Assembly: GCF_002443255.2 (NCBI RefSeq)
Contig: NW_019211456.1
Location: 800,858 to 864,857 of the forward strand
Reading direction: 5' to 3'
Source: Varroa destructor
Taxonomy: Eukaryota > Arthropoda > Arachnida > Mesostigmata > Varroidae
Length of the DNA: 64,000 nucleotides
The notes below the pieces were generated by a model, which worked only from the letters and a program-made list of their open reading frames with translations, made no database searches and was not told where the DNA came from. Positions 35,201 through 46,862 of the stretch are shown here, in pieces. Both the position numbers and the translations under genes were made by a program. Position 1 is the stretch's first letter, and the number at the start of each line of letters is the position of its first letter.

Positions 35201-38200
35201 ATGTCGGCGTCACTGAGTTCACAGTTATCGTTCGCATAATTATTATTATTATTATTGTTATTGCTAAATTATTTTACAACATATAATGTACATATCGGTG
35301 TGCATATACGGATGTTTGAAAAGTTTGGTATAAGTATACCTCATAGTTGGACAATTTGTTCTAATATTCCTTAGCCTTTAATCGTATAGGATGGTCGTTG
35401 AAACACATAGTCGACTATCGAGAGTAATCTTCGAAGAGATCTTCAAATTAATAACCGAGAGGTACAACCACAACAACACAGAATTTCTGAAATAAGCACA
35501 TTCACAGGTGCAGATTACAAGTGTAGCAATAACATTGCTTTGGAGTATCTTTCCTACACAACATCTAGTGATATCATGAAGAGCATTGGCGGTACCTGTT
35601 GTACCACTACAGCCATCATCGTTATGAAGAATACAAACAACAACAGCAGCAGCGTTGTGGTCGATGTCTGCAAAGTTTTCGTAGTGCTTCGATATTGTGT
35701 GCTCTTTAAATTGGTACATTATGTACGTCGTTACGCCCACATGACTAAAACTAAAGCCAATGTGGTGAGAAAACAAAGAAGCGAGAAAAATTATTTCAAA
35801 CTAGGTTTATTCGCTTGAGCTGTGATCCTCGGTCGTCACCAACAGGCTTTCATTCTACCGCAGCGAGCTTTAATCAGTCACTGCGTCGTACGCGCAGTGA
35901 TATTTTTTTTTGCTGACATGTAAACATCTTCTACTCTTAGTAATAATAATAACTCGCGTCCTACAGTCGTTCTAAAAAGACGAACACGAGGACGACGAAC
36001 AGGCATCTCGCATGGCTCGATACTCCTACAACTCGACCCTATCGTAACGCCGACGCGTCGGCCATCGATCTCAAATGATGAGAATCCACGGCAGAAAAGG
36101 ATTTTCTATCAGCGCGAGTACTATTCCCTATTCGGTGCCATTCGAGTGTCTTGCAAAAGGGCGCTTCATCGTGAAAATGCGAGGCATAAAAGTAGACGAA
36201 AAACTTTTGGCAGAAATAAAAGAATAGAGTGTTTGACGAAAATAAGAAAGAGGACTCACATTCAACTGAACGGTTTCGGGTGGGTTTCTGTCATCTCCAC
36301 TAGCTCACATTCCTGGTAGATTATCATAAGTATAAAAAAAACCTTTCTTATTCTACTACACTGATAAACATCAGGCCTATAGGCTATCGACCGAATAATG
36401 CGAGATATTAATTTGCTTACCTAGCTAATGGCTTCATTCTGACGGCTAAGGCTTGACTAATACAGAAACCCGCTCCTCCGGTGGCGAACCAAAATGAGAC
36501 GGGTCTCCCTGTTGTCACTCCACGGCCAAGGCCCTCCGACAACCCCGTCATACTCAAACGAAAGCTACGTGGGCCAGATATGTCAAGGGGATCCTTAATT
36601 GATGTTTTGCCCAAGTACCATTCTTCGCGATAGTCGAACTCCTGTAGATTCCTGATTAATTGGGGCACATTCACGTAGTTGTCATCGTCAAAATGACACC
36701 ACCACCTGATAGTTTTCGGAAAAATCAATAGAACGAACATGTATCAAATCAGTTTAATATGTATTACGACAAAGCGAATACAACCATAGAGAGTATTGAG
36801 CAGTAAAGTGTGTAGTAAAAAAACAATCGAAATGTAAAAAAAAAACAATATACTTACTTTTTGCGACTTTCAAGATACCTGTCGAATTCTGCTGCCATCT
36901 TACAACACAGAGCGCGACGATTGTGTGAAGGCGGACAGCGTGTGTTGATGAGGTGATTATCTGCAGGTTATATTAAAGATCTTTTAACAGATTAACACAC
37001 ATGTAGATACTTTGATTGGTTACTTACCTAACTAACCCGTTCGATTTCAGATTTTACTTTAGAACTTAGCTGTACTGCTTTTACTCTCCGAGCGATGATC
37101 TGCTCACACCAATACATGAAGCGCCCCCTAGCCACCGCCCATTCACAAAAGCATCGCCACATTAGAACGATTATGTAGGCCAAATTAATTCCATATATTT
37201 GATCCACTGGTGCCTGATCTTAGTCATAATCTCTCAGCTTTGAACTGTAGCCTCCATTAGTGGATCCCATAAATGTTCACAGAATATTTTTAGTGAAATA
37301 CGGACTCCACTACTAAACAACTGTAACGTGTATATTGTATAATACTATATTTGCAGTAGTTACTCAAGTCTTTATCAAAATCTTATCTTGGCATGTTCTT
37401 AACCCAGAGCGCGTTCTCAGAACAAAAGGTACCCAATAGTCGGGAATATCAGAATAAACAGTGCGCCGGAAGCCTTAGTCATCGGCGTCTATTGCCTACG
37501 TTTACGCTTTTTCTCAAGCAAGCAATGGGTAAAACACCTTCAACCAAGAGACAACTGAAATGGCACGCCGCTACGGCGAACGTTTAAAGCAGACATTGTT
37601 TGATGCGTGTTCGATTTCTCCTTGACGTATTCAATATTGAAAACTGGCATCACAGTCAGCGCGTATCGCCCGTTAAGAAAAGATATCTGTGAGAACGATC
37701 AGCTACCGCAATAAGTAAATAAGGGAGGTCATGCTTTCAAGTATAACGAATCGAGGTATAACAAAGCTTGGAAAAGTATCTCAACATTTGTATATTAGAT
37801 GATAACAAACGCCCGGATAGACAAGAGAATCGTTGTATGAACTTTAAACGTTTGGCATTTCGTATCAAAGCGAAATACGTTAGCGGGGTGGCAAGGCTGC
37901 TATTTTAAGTCAGTTTGACCTGAGTCACAAGCTTTTAATCCGAATACAAGCCGAAACGATTTTTCGTAGATTTGTGTCTTCAAAAAGTAAACTTCCATAC
38001 CTTAATTAAGGCTTAGAACTCAGAAAAGAAAAAAAAATTTCCTGTGAGACAAAAAAATGCTACCATTTTTTAGCAATGACGGACGGACACGCCGAGGTTG
38101 GGCGGCCGCAAGCTTCTGCACCTCACGGATTCCCTGGCAGTAGCAGCAAAGGAGGTCAGAAAACTTAAGAGCTGGAAGCTGTAATGGGCTCCGAGCACTA

Positions 38201-41200
38201 GAGAGTCGGCTAAAAAACTAAAACGTCTTTTTATAAGTTCGGTATATTGGCGTACTTACAAGTTTTTTGGCTAAATTCTTCGTCGTCCTCGTCCGTAAAG
38301 AAGTACGTCTGAAAAGAGAGTCAATACACATGAAGGAGATATTAGATGGTGTTACCAATTGCAAAATAAAGCTAAATAAAAGTGATTCAATTCCGTGTAT
38401 GTTTCGTAGCATATCTGACTAATGTTGAAAATCGACAATGCAAAAAAGACGCAGGAAACCGTCTCAACCCGAATTTTTCTCGAGCAAATAGACCCAAACG
38501 AGCAAACCATTGTAAGTTCGAATATGCGTATATGTAGTATAAAAGATGATGGATGCAGGACGAAACTAAGAAGTCAATTTTCATGACATTGCCTTCTCTG
38601 AATGACATAAATATAGGACTAAGTGAATGCGCTTTCAATAGAAACTGAAGCAATAATAATTCTTCAACGGTTCTCAAAAAGGGCACCACTACAATTTGTC
38701 GGATCGAAGAGGAGGGCAAAGATGACGAGGAGAGATTTTGCTTGATTTTCAACAAAGACCTCATTCAAGGAAGCAGGCAAGCCCTCAGAGGTAGAGCTTC
38801 AGGCGGACCTGGTGGCAGATAGTTGCTTGTATGCGAAAACAACGACGGCAACAACGACGACTGCTGCCTCGTGCGCTCCCTGCCGTCAGACCGGTAGCAA
38901 TTTTAACAACCGCGGCAGTGTTTCGAATGAGGTAGGTCTATCCTCTCACTTTAAGCGGCGCGGTAAGCACAGAATGTTTTCAAATACCGACCACACGGAT
39001 GTTTGTGTCCGTTTGCTGCGTATTGGCAGCGTTTAAATTTCGGCTACATATATTTGCCTCTAACTGGCTACATGATTAGAGATAGACGGGGCTGGTAAGG
39101 AGCTCGATTTTACATTGCATTGCCCATAAAGGTGTTTGAGATTTACTAGTAAGTTTGAATACCTTTTTAGGTTACGCAGATTTATTGTTCATAACGGGTT
39201 CAAAGGGCAGTAGAATTTTTATTCTTTGTGATAAAACCGAGGTAAACATATAATGTGTAAAACTCGTTCAGTGAAAAATCACAAATAGCGCAAAATTCAA
39301 ATCAAGACTGTCGCACTACGTAGAGGCTCTTTTGAGCCATATATATATATATATATATTCGAATTTCATCTTTGCCGCAGAATTGAAATTCCCGCTGAAA
39401 ACGCATTCACAAGTCGAGATGCGCATTTTCAGCTTTACACTTCTACTGACACAAGGCCTCCCGACGTAACCTAAGCAGGCCAGACGCATTCAACGGTTGG
39501 ACATATCTTCAGTTTATGAATTTTAGCATGAGTCGGCTATTGGTCCAAGGAGGCAGCTGCCCAAGGCGTATGCCGGAGAAACCGCTGAACGACCGTCATA
39601 TGTTAGGTTCCCGCATACATAGGTCCAGCGTAAAGTTCGTGACCGAAAATAGTTTCGCGGAGAAACGAGCGTATATTCTAATCGTTGTTTATTTGTTGCA
39701 GCTGATATAAAGCTATGGCAGAATACAGGCGACAACGTTTGTATGGGGTTTACTGATCGTCATATGTTTTTCACGTTTAAGTAGGCAGCACTTTGTAATC
39801 TCCGTTGCTGAACTGTTACGGTAGAAGCACTGAGAAGAAGTATGAAAAGTAGGCAAACCTGAATGTTAATTGGAAAATATTTGTCTAGCGGTGTTGAACC
39901 TTCCGTAGCAGCATCCTTACAATCGTACAACCCACGTCTTATATAATAACGCTATAGCCACTAAACACGTCCAGTAAAAAAGAAATTGAATCAGTCTCGG
40001 CAAACCGATAAAGACGCGTACGTTTGTGATGATTGGCATGGTATCCTTGGTAAAGCAGTTAAATATTAAATAATAACAATCTGGGTGACGGTTCCGCAAT
40101 TCGGAGAGACGAGTCAAGGTATTTAAAGGAAATCTTTTTTCAGTTTTGCATTGTTCGCAATACGATAATATCCTCACACTTCAGGTCAAGACGTGCTGTT
40201 ATTCTTTTTATTATAAAATGTACGGCTGAATACTGGATACGCGAAACCTCGGACGACAGTTGAAATAAAGTATGCTTCTTTTAAGCATGGGGCGCAAAAG
40301 ATTGTGCTGTTTTGTTGTTGTTGCATCAGTAAAACTCGAAAAGGACGGTTCTCTTTTGAAAAAGAACGAAGGCTTGTCAACTTACGGGTTAGGCAGTCAG
40401 ACCTAGCAACTTAGGACGAAGTGGCACGACGCAGCTTCTTGTCCGGCTAGTTGTGGAACAGGCGGACGACAAACTAAGTAACCGATCTTCCCGCTTAGCC
40501 CTCTCTATTACATTCAGTATGTAGCCTTATTCTCCCAGAAATCAATGCCCCTCAAAGCGCATCTTCTTAACCATTGAGGATAGAAGGCCATGATCAGATG
40601 ATAGTTCTCAGGGGAGTTTCAATATTTGACCTTCTCTCTCATTGTAACGTTTGATGATAATTAATTTAGGCACACGTTATCACCTATGTTATTATTATTG
40701 CATATTACAGTTTCGATAGAGCTCCTCCAGCCATAATAAGCCATTCCACAATATCGATAAATCATTATTAATATGTTTTTTTTTCCTTGAAACCCATCAC
40801 AGCCCAAGCCTTCTCAATAAATTCTAAGATAAAAATAATCGGTCCAACGACTCCACATCCGTAAATGTTAGCGCAGCAAACAACCCAGTTACAAAAGATA
40901 CGAGATCGAAGCAGATGAACCAGCACGTATCGTAATCACGACATATACGCGTATCTGCTGAAGCGTACTATCCTTTTATATTCTATTCATATTATCCTGC
41001 ATGTTTTACGACAGGGCATTTTCTATTCGCAACGCTTTTTGCGTACAATTTGCATCCACGAAACGTCGATCCAACAGCAGGAATATGCAGACGCCGAGTC
41101 AAAATCGACTTGAAATACAAAGGATGCAATCTGTCTAAGCGGCGCGGCGTGTTGATGGGGTGTGTCTCCTTCAAGCAGTGATTAATGTTTGCGGATAAAA

Positions 41201-42483
41201 TAAAAAAAAAAATGATAATAACAACAACAGCCTCCCGATATCGTCATATAGTTTTGTTAATGGTCGCTTTGAAGCATCGTCGTAGACTAACTAGGCGCAC
41301 GTTTCTCTTCAAACTGATCAATCATTCTAATCGATGATCAAAGCAGATGACTGATTTGTGTGCTTCAGCTCTAGTAGCAGATGCTCATTGTTTTTTTTTA
41401 CTGTTTCTTGGTCCATCTAGATATGATGTGATATACGACGACACTGCTTGATCAAATACTCATTGTTGGCCTTAGTATTTCTCTTATCCTTAGCTGGAAA
41501 ACCGGCAGAAGACGGCCAGCAAGGAAAAAGGACAACTGACATTTTGTTTTGTCATCACTGACCAATGCGAAATGTTACGCGCGCAAATATTAAGCGGTAA
41601 TGAGTTCAGAAGCAAGGCGGGTCGATGCGTCCTCGTTTTTGTAGGCTATTCATTAACAACTGGTAGACGACTGTATACGAAAGTAGTGTATACGTGTTAA
41701 TTACTCGATTGCGATACATCTTTAGGCCACAATGTACTTATCCAGATTAAAGATGTCATTTCTCTGGTACCGACATAGTTCTAAATACATCTGTGACAAA
41801 ATTGAAAGTGATTTATTTATTATCTTAGATCAATGTATAAAGTTATGTTGACAATCGTCTTGAAAAGAATAGGAAATGAAAGAAAGAGAAAAGTACATAT
41901 GGTTCTGAAATAATTAAACGAACGAAAAAAACAAGACTACTACCTGATCTCTTGCGAGTCTAAACCATGTCTTGAGAATGACATCTAGCCTCTCCCGATG
42001 AAACTTCTTTGTCGTCTTGACGGAAATGAACAAATCTTCAAGGGCTAATAATGGCTCTGAAAGAGGTTCAGTACTGGTCGGCACCTGAAGCTTCTTGGCG
42101 GCCTGCACAATATGTTCTTTTCTCGAAATGGTCACTGCCGCCTTTTTTGGCACTACGATACTGTTTAAAGGTATTGCTTCACGGAGTGGAAACTCCGCTA
42201 CGGAATCCTCGTCGAGAAACGAAAGGCTAAGTGTTTCAGGCCGTCCGTGTGAGTCCACCTGAGCGGGCCGATTACTATCGTTAACAATAGTAATATGCGG
42301 CCATGCTAGTAAAAGTAACATATAAAAGCATACACCAGCACAAATGGCCACTGCCTGCAGCAAACTGCGCCGATTTTGACTAGCAGTATTAACGAGCTTG
42401 ACTGGGAGCTTGTCACCGTCGGACGCAACGAACCATGACGTAACGGTATCCATTATTGTAGCGTTATTCACTGCTACCGCCAT
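26053..42483 (-). CDS. fng: Fringe: beta-1,3-N-acetylglucosaminyltransferase (O-fucose specific), complete
   Basis: Fringe is a Golgi glycosyltransferase (GT31) that adds GlcNAc to O-fucose on Notch EGF repeats and tunes ligand choice. Six exons (42483-41944, 38308-38260, 36960-36858, 36705-36421, 26743-26501, 26242-26053) sum to 1410 nt, or 469 codons plus stop, with all splice phases matching. Residues about 41-61 form a signal anchor (type II membrane protein). The catalytic domain starts at LEDLFISVKTTKKFHRERLD and continues with TYFFTDEDDEE, NTRCPPSHNRRALCCKMA, WWCHFDDDNYVNV (DDD metal/UDP-sugar motif near residues 237-239), FWFATGGAGFCIS, IRLPDDVTMGF and LDPTRFFSVHCYLFP. Oddities are extra residues between DPLDISG and FWFATGG, and about 45 residues beyond the usual C-terminus, rich in Q, K, S and T. 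Introns run from 150 bp to 9.7 kb. Confidence 0.96.
26501..26743 (-). CDS. fng: fringe exon 5
   Basis: The exon encodes GRFTSIGDSIRLPDDVTMGF through FDHRLDPTR. The acceptor is GTTTTCCAG and the donor AG|GTTAGT. It is separated from exon 4 by a 9.7-kb intron that holds the assembly gap. Confidence 0.95.
33325..33345. repeat. (AT)n microsatellite in fringe intron 4
   Basis: Twenty-one bases of perfect AT repeat. Confidence 0.95.
34124..34223. other. Assembly gap (100 N)
   Basis: Exactly 100 N residues, the conventional size for a gap of unknown length. It sits in fringe intron 4, after CCATATATGTAT, so a repeat may have broken the assembly. No exon appears to be missing, because the exons on both sides join in phase. 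Confidence 0.99.
36421..36705 (-). CDS. fng: fringe exon 4 (catalytic core)
   Basis: The exon contains WWCHFDDDNYVNV and FWFATGGAGFCISQALAVRM. It is only 150 bp from exon 3. The acceptor is ACTATCAG and the donor AG|GTAAGC in phase 2. Confidence 0.96.
36858..36960 (-). CDS. fng: fringe exon 3
   Basis: The exon encodes NHLINTRCPP...RALCCKMAAEFDRYLESRK with conserved cysteines, and is 103 nt long. The acceptor is ACCTGCAG and the donor AA|GTAAGTA in phase 2. Confidence 0.94.
38260..38308 (-). CDS. fng: fringe exon 2 (49-nt micro-exon)
   Basis: It encodes TYFFTDEDDEEFSQKT plus one base. The T-[WYF]-[FI]-F-T-D sequence is diagnostic of Fringe. The acceptor is CTTTTCAG and the donor T|GTAAGT. 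It lies about 3.6 kb from exon 1 and is easy to miss in automated annotation. Confidence 0.93.
39339..39358. repeat. (AT)10 microsatellite in fringe intron 1
   Basis: Twenty bases of perfect AT repeat. Confidence 0.95.
41944..42483 (-). CDS. fng: fringe exon 1
   Basis: The exon holds 180 codons from the first ATG. It covers the cytoplasmic tail, signal anchor, a stem region rich in S, P and E, and the start of the catalytic domain to WFRLARDQ. It ends in phase 0 at CAG|GTAGTA. An upstream in-frame methionine is not needed; the anchor position fits this start. Confidence 0.94.
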
Positions 42484-43329
42484 GTTCCGTAGTCACTGGA
42501 ACGTATCAAAGGACGTCCCTTTACGAACGTCCTTCTGTAGCGGAGCACACGTTTGAAATTCACAGACGCGTCACAAACAGAAACTTTTCTTTACATAATG
42601 ACACACTTCTGAATAGTTGACCTGACACTGTTATCCTCCACATTGTTGTTCATTTATGGCATTACTTATCTGATGGTAAATTTACGACGAGGATCAGTTG
42701 CTCATCCCGTTGCGTTCAACATTTACACCAGTCGTCATGGGCAACTCCCGCACTATTTAAAAAATGCCTAGTTCAACAAGGAAGTCGGAGCTAGCAGTGG
42801 GACTTAGTATACCGAAAGGAAGAAGGTTGCAGTCAGCCACAATCAGTCGATTTGTACGGCCATAGTCGTGCGACTGAAGCAGGATTTGTATCACAAGCGT
42901 CTCAAAGCTTGCTTCGCGGCGAATCACCCCCAACACCTTTTTGAATAGTCGGTCGCTCACTTGCCCGGGGTTGATAGCGATTCAGTTTTAGTATTTGGTT
43001 GGTTCAAGAACCAAGAAGAAGACATGGGAAAGGGCAGCGCCTCCACCTCCTCGTTTCATTCTAACGGCGGCCACTGCAGCCGCGATCTTTTCCTCGTGTT
43101 GTTCATTCGTTTGTTGGCTCCTTCGAGCTAGAAGAAGATAATAATGGTAGCTGCTTCTGCCACCGCAGGAAGACTCGTCGCGCTTTTCGGCCTCGTTTTT
43201 CTCTTTCGGTAGCCACATTTTCTGATGACTAGACCCAGTCTCGGGTTAAGCGCGCACTCTCCATGGATAGTTTCAGTAGGTGGGTTATGTTTTGAGGCGA
43301 AGGAAGCGATTCGCTGTCCACCTATATAG

Positions 43330-43349
43330 TAGAAGAAGAAGAAGAAGAA
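43330..43349. repeat. AGA/GAA microsatellite
   Basis: About 6.7 trinucleotide units of AGA/GAA, roughly 0.85 kb upstream of the fringe start codon on its 5' side. Confidence 0.9.
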
Positions 43350-43609
43350 AGCAGTTAGGTGGGCACAGAAAGCTCTAGGAGGTATTCTTAGGAATCACCA
43401 GGTAGACCGGCGTGTCGGATAGCGCTGATCGTTGTTCTTGGTCAACAAAGACACCCGGGGGCTAGGGGTTAGTATGCGTAGGGGAAAGCGCGGAATGTGC
43501 CAACTCTTAGGCCAAATCACCAAAATTCTGTGGGGCGACCAGCCGGTGGAGAGGGTGGCACTGGAGGCCAGATACTAGCGAACACGTCGGCCTTGGCTCG
43601 CAGCAACCT

Positions 43610-43623
43610 CCCCCCCCCCCCCC
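43610..43623 (+). repeat. C14 homopolymer
   Basis: Fourteen consecutive C residues in a GC-rich patch about 1.1 kb upstream of the fringe ATG. On the fringe sense strand this is a G run. Confidence 0.95.
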
Positions 43624-46517
43624 GTTCGTCGCCTAATAATAAGGTGCTCATTGCTCGAATCGTTGTTGGTTGCTGTAGAAGTTTGACCGCTAGCCCGACA
43701 TGAAATTGCTTGTTCCGTTCTCGTGCAATCGATAGACCTATTACTCGCTACTCCGAGCGTTGACCAACAAGTCCTCTGACCTGTATGAAACGGCTAGGAC
43801 AGCTAAGGCCTACGTTGTAGGTAGGAGTTGTGAAGATTCAACAGGACTGGCAGAAATAAAAAGCTCTTGTCGTAGTGGAAGAATCGCGAATTCATCGAAG
43901 CAATCCATTGCCTTCGATGGGCGCCGAAGGTTTGAATTTCGCCGCATAAAATCAAACTATAAGGGATTACTGCTATGGCAGAAATTCGGTTTTTACCTAT
44001 AACAAGTTGAGACATAGGCTATTTTCTGTAAACCTGCAGAGAATCGAATTCGTATGCATTTTTGCTACAGAACCAAGTTACGTTCAGACTCGTTTTGTTC
44101 ACATTCTGGATTTCAGTTGATACCCTACTGATTCTCTAATTTTGCTTTTGTTATAGACAAGTAATTGTAAGTTCATGGATCCCTCATGGAAGAAAATATA
44201 GAGTCTGATGGGTAGATCCAAACACGCAACGACTAATATCTGTATTTCTACGGAGTATTATTAAGGGCGTGTTTTGAATTCGTGCGGGCATGTCTGTCAC
44301 AATGGTTTAACGATTGCCCTTCGCGCTGCTCGAGCCAATTCGCTGTTTAAGCTTGTGCTCAGGTGGCCGGTTCAGGCATTCAATATCGTCGCTAGCCCTT
44401 TTCGATAGACAGACACTTTGGTCAAAAAAAGGAAGTTAAACATTTGTGAAGCGTTTGTTCTTACACATATGTATATAGCCCAAATAGAAAAAGTTGTGGT
44501 TGTCGCATTCGGGCTCTGGGACTGGACAACAAAACAGTAGGTCGAAGATATATGTAATTTTGATACAGCCATGGCGTACAGCTGTGTTTAAATGTTGTAA
44601 ATTTAAATTCATGCCGAAAATGTAAAGGATTGCTACAAACAAGCTGAGGTTATCTCTAATTCTAAAATACTGAAAAACCTTAATATTGTGTTGCCCATAA
44701 TATTATTATACGTTAAAACTTCCCTGATTTCTAATACAAAATAACATTGAAATTTATCCAGTGAAGAGTTTCTCATGTCATATACCCATATATATTATTC
44801 TGTATAACTGCAAAACTTAAGAAAAATGAAAACGGTAAATTATCAATAGAGCTCATTAAAGGTAGGTATACGATGTTGATATAATATCCTATTCTTATTC
44901 AAGTATAAGCAGTAGACAAATCTCATGATATAATTCTCAGATGTCGTCTATGATTTAAGAGTTTTTTTTTTATAACTTTTAAATTTTACTGTTAAACTTC
45001 GCAGATCGTAATGTCAGTACGTTCCATTGCTAATTCTGTTTTTGTCTTTATCTCAATGATCGTGTGCTTCTTATCCTTGAAATGAAATTTAGCTGTTTAC
45101 AGAAATGTTATTATTTTGCCTAAATGAGTATTTGAAATAAAGATCGATACTGACTCAGGTTTCATTTCTTGATTTATAAGCTTCATAAAGGACTGCTTCA
45201 GGTGGAAGGACCTCAGTCGCAGCTCTTGATTAAGACAAAAAGACGCAATTTCAAGGGTTCTTTCTTGACTAACTCTTTGTCTAAGGTACACACAGTTTTC
45301 GGCTTTCTGAATACTGTTACCGAAACAGCAAAGTGTGTGTCTTTTGCGTCGGAGCTGCGCGACCTTAAAGCCCTGTCTTCCCGGCACTGATCTAATTTTT
45401 TTCAATCTTCAGACGAGCTATCGGCTGAAACGATGCAGACGAGCAGCGATAATTAAAAATAGCCAGAAATGATTGCCAAAGAGCATAAAGTACAATTTTA
45501 AAGTGCAAACAGTGAAAAGTAAAAAAAAAAATTAGAATATATAGTGTGATCTGTGGACCTTGCACCAGTTAACTGCTGAGGTTTCAGTGATGACTGATCT
45601 TTTTCTGGCTATTTTAGGTATTTTTGTGTTTAGTCTATTTATATTAAATATATATACATTTTTTTTATCAGTCTTGTGTATCTGCCCATCTGAATAACGT
45701 TATTGGTTGCCAAAAATGGTCCTGTTTTTATCGTGTGGAGCTTTTATTATTATTATTCAGTTGTTACTTATTCTTGAGGCAATCGAATTCAACGGGCTCA
45801 CGGAGTTATGTGAATTCTATAACGGCTTTCCTAAATGTTAATCCTACAGCGGTTGGATAACAGGAACTGTTGTCTCTCAAAAGTGATATCTCTCAATGAT
45901 TACGACCACAACCCAGTCTTTAAGACCATTCGGTCACCATTTTGAGCAATTGTCAATATATTTTATGAAGCCTCGTCGAATTGGTCATTTAAAGCAGTTA
46001 CAACGATTTTAGAGGACCTAATCCACTATACGTGTGCCTCTGCCGTAACATAAGGCACCCCTACCTGAGAAGCAAAAACAAAAATCTGTAGAAGGAAGCG
46101 CTTGTTAATTGTATGAAAGACGTCGGTAGCACGGTGTTCGCTATCGGCTAGAGACACTATCACAATACTGAGAAAGGGTTCATTCTCGACTTTTCGTCAT
46201 GTTACGACAGAACCGTGATAATCAACAACAACGGATTTTACTTTAACATAAGCAGACTGGTCTTCTTGGCCCGTACTTTTTAGTTCTCTTTTTTTCATTT
46301 GTTTGTGCTTGTACAGTCTCCCTTGTATTTATAGTTGCGACTCTTGTCGTAGTTATTCAACTTCTCCTGGTTGGAATCTGCGGGTCGTCAAACTTATCAG
46401 CTAGCGGAATTCCACTAGGGATTAGACACGGAAAAGGTTCACAATGCACATTATGCTTACAATAGGCTCGAGCCTCTGAACAGATCATATCATACTGGGT
46501 TTTGCGTTCCCCTGTTC

Positions 46518-46862
46518 TCAGTAGCCTGCGTATAGATATACGTAGAAAAGGCCAGTAGTAGACAACCAGACGAGGGCCGGCCCGGTTGCTGCAGGTTGGA
46601 ACAGTCGCAGACATCGAATTGCAGTTTCGAGTCGAACTAACACGTGGCCATAAATGGTGCTTGTTACTCTGGCATAAGGAATAACGAACATGATCCATCT
46701 TATACAAGTCAACTTGAAACTAGTTAACAGGAGCAAATAGTGGATGTGTGCAAAAACCATAAAATGGAATATATATGTTGAGCCTTTGAATAATATGTAC
46801 GAAAGAACAAAATAAATCGTAACGACCTCGAAGACTCTGCCTCTAAACGAACCCCCATGCAT
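46518..46862 (-). other. Unidentified hydrophobic ORF
   Basis: A 114-codon open frame with two or three hydrophobic stretches (YILFKGSTYIFHFMVFAHIHYLLLLT and later LVWLSTTGLFYVYL, quoted in part). An overlapping frame at 46357-46707 is also open. No family is recognised and there is no splice context to support it, so it may be chance. Confidence 0.12.

Larger units (their letters stand above)
26744..36420 (-). other. fringe intron 4 (9.7 kb)
   Basis: There is no second gene I can support inside. It holds an (AT)n tract at about 33325-33345, a short TTA-rich tract near 35240-35265, the N gap, and scattered ORFs of at most 132 codons. Those at 29835-30068 and 30396-30677 (+) lie in a less A/T-rich patch but match nothing I know. 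Confidence 0.6.
36961..41943 (-). other. fringe introns 1 and 2
   Basis: Intron 1 is 38309-41943 and intron 2 is 36961-38259. I see no other gene. An (AT)10 tract lies at about 39339-39358. A GC-rich patch near 38080-38150 contains GCGGCCGCAAGCTT, which I take as chance. Confidence 0.6.

Noticed and set aside
38100..38115. GCGGCCGCAAGCTT, like a cloning polylinker
   Set aside because: Only two adjacent restriction words, flanked by ordinary sequence and no vector backbone. Chance is the simplest reading.
42988..43218. 76-codon minus-strand ORF upstream of fringe
   Set aside because: Low-complexity sequence (A, E, R, G runs) with no conserved motif. It may be 5' UTR or spacer.
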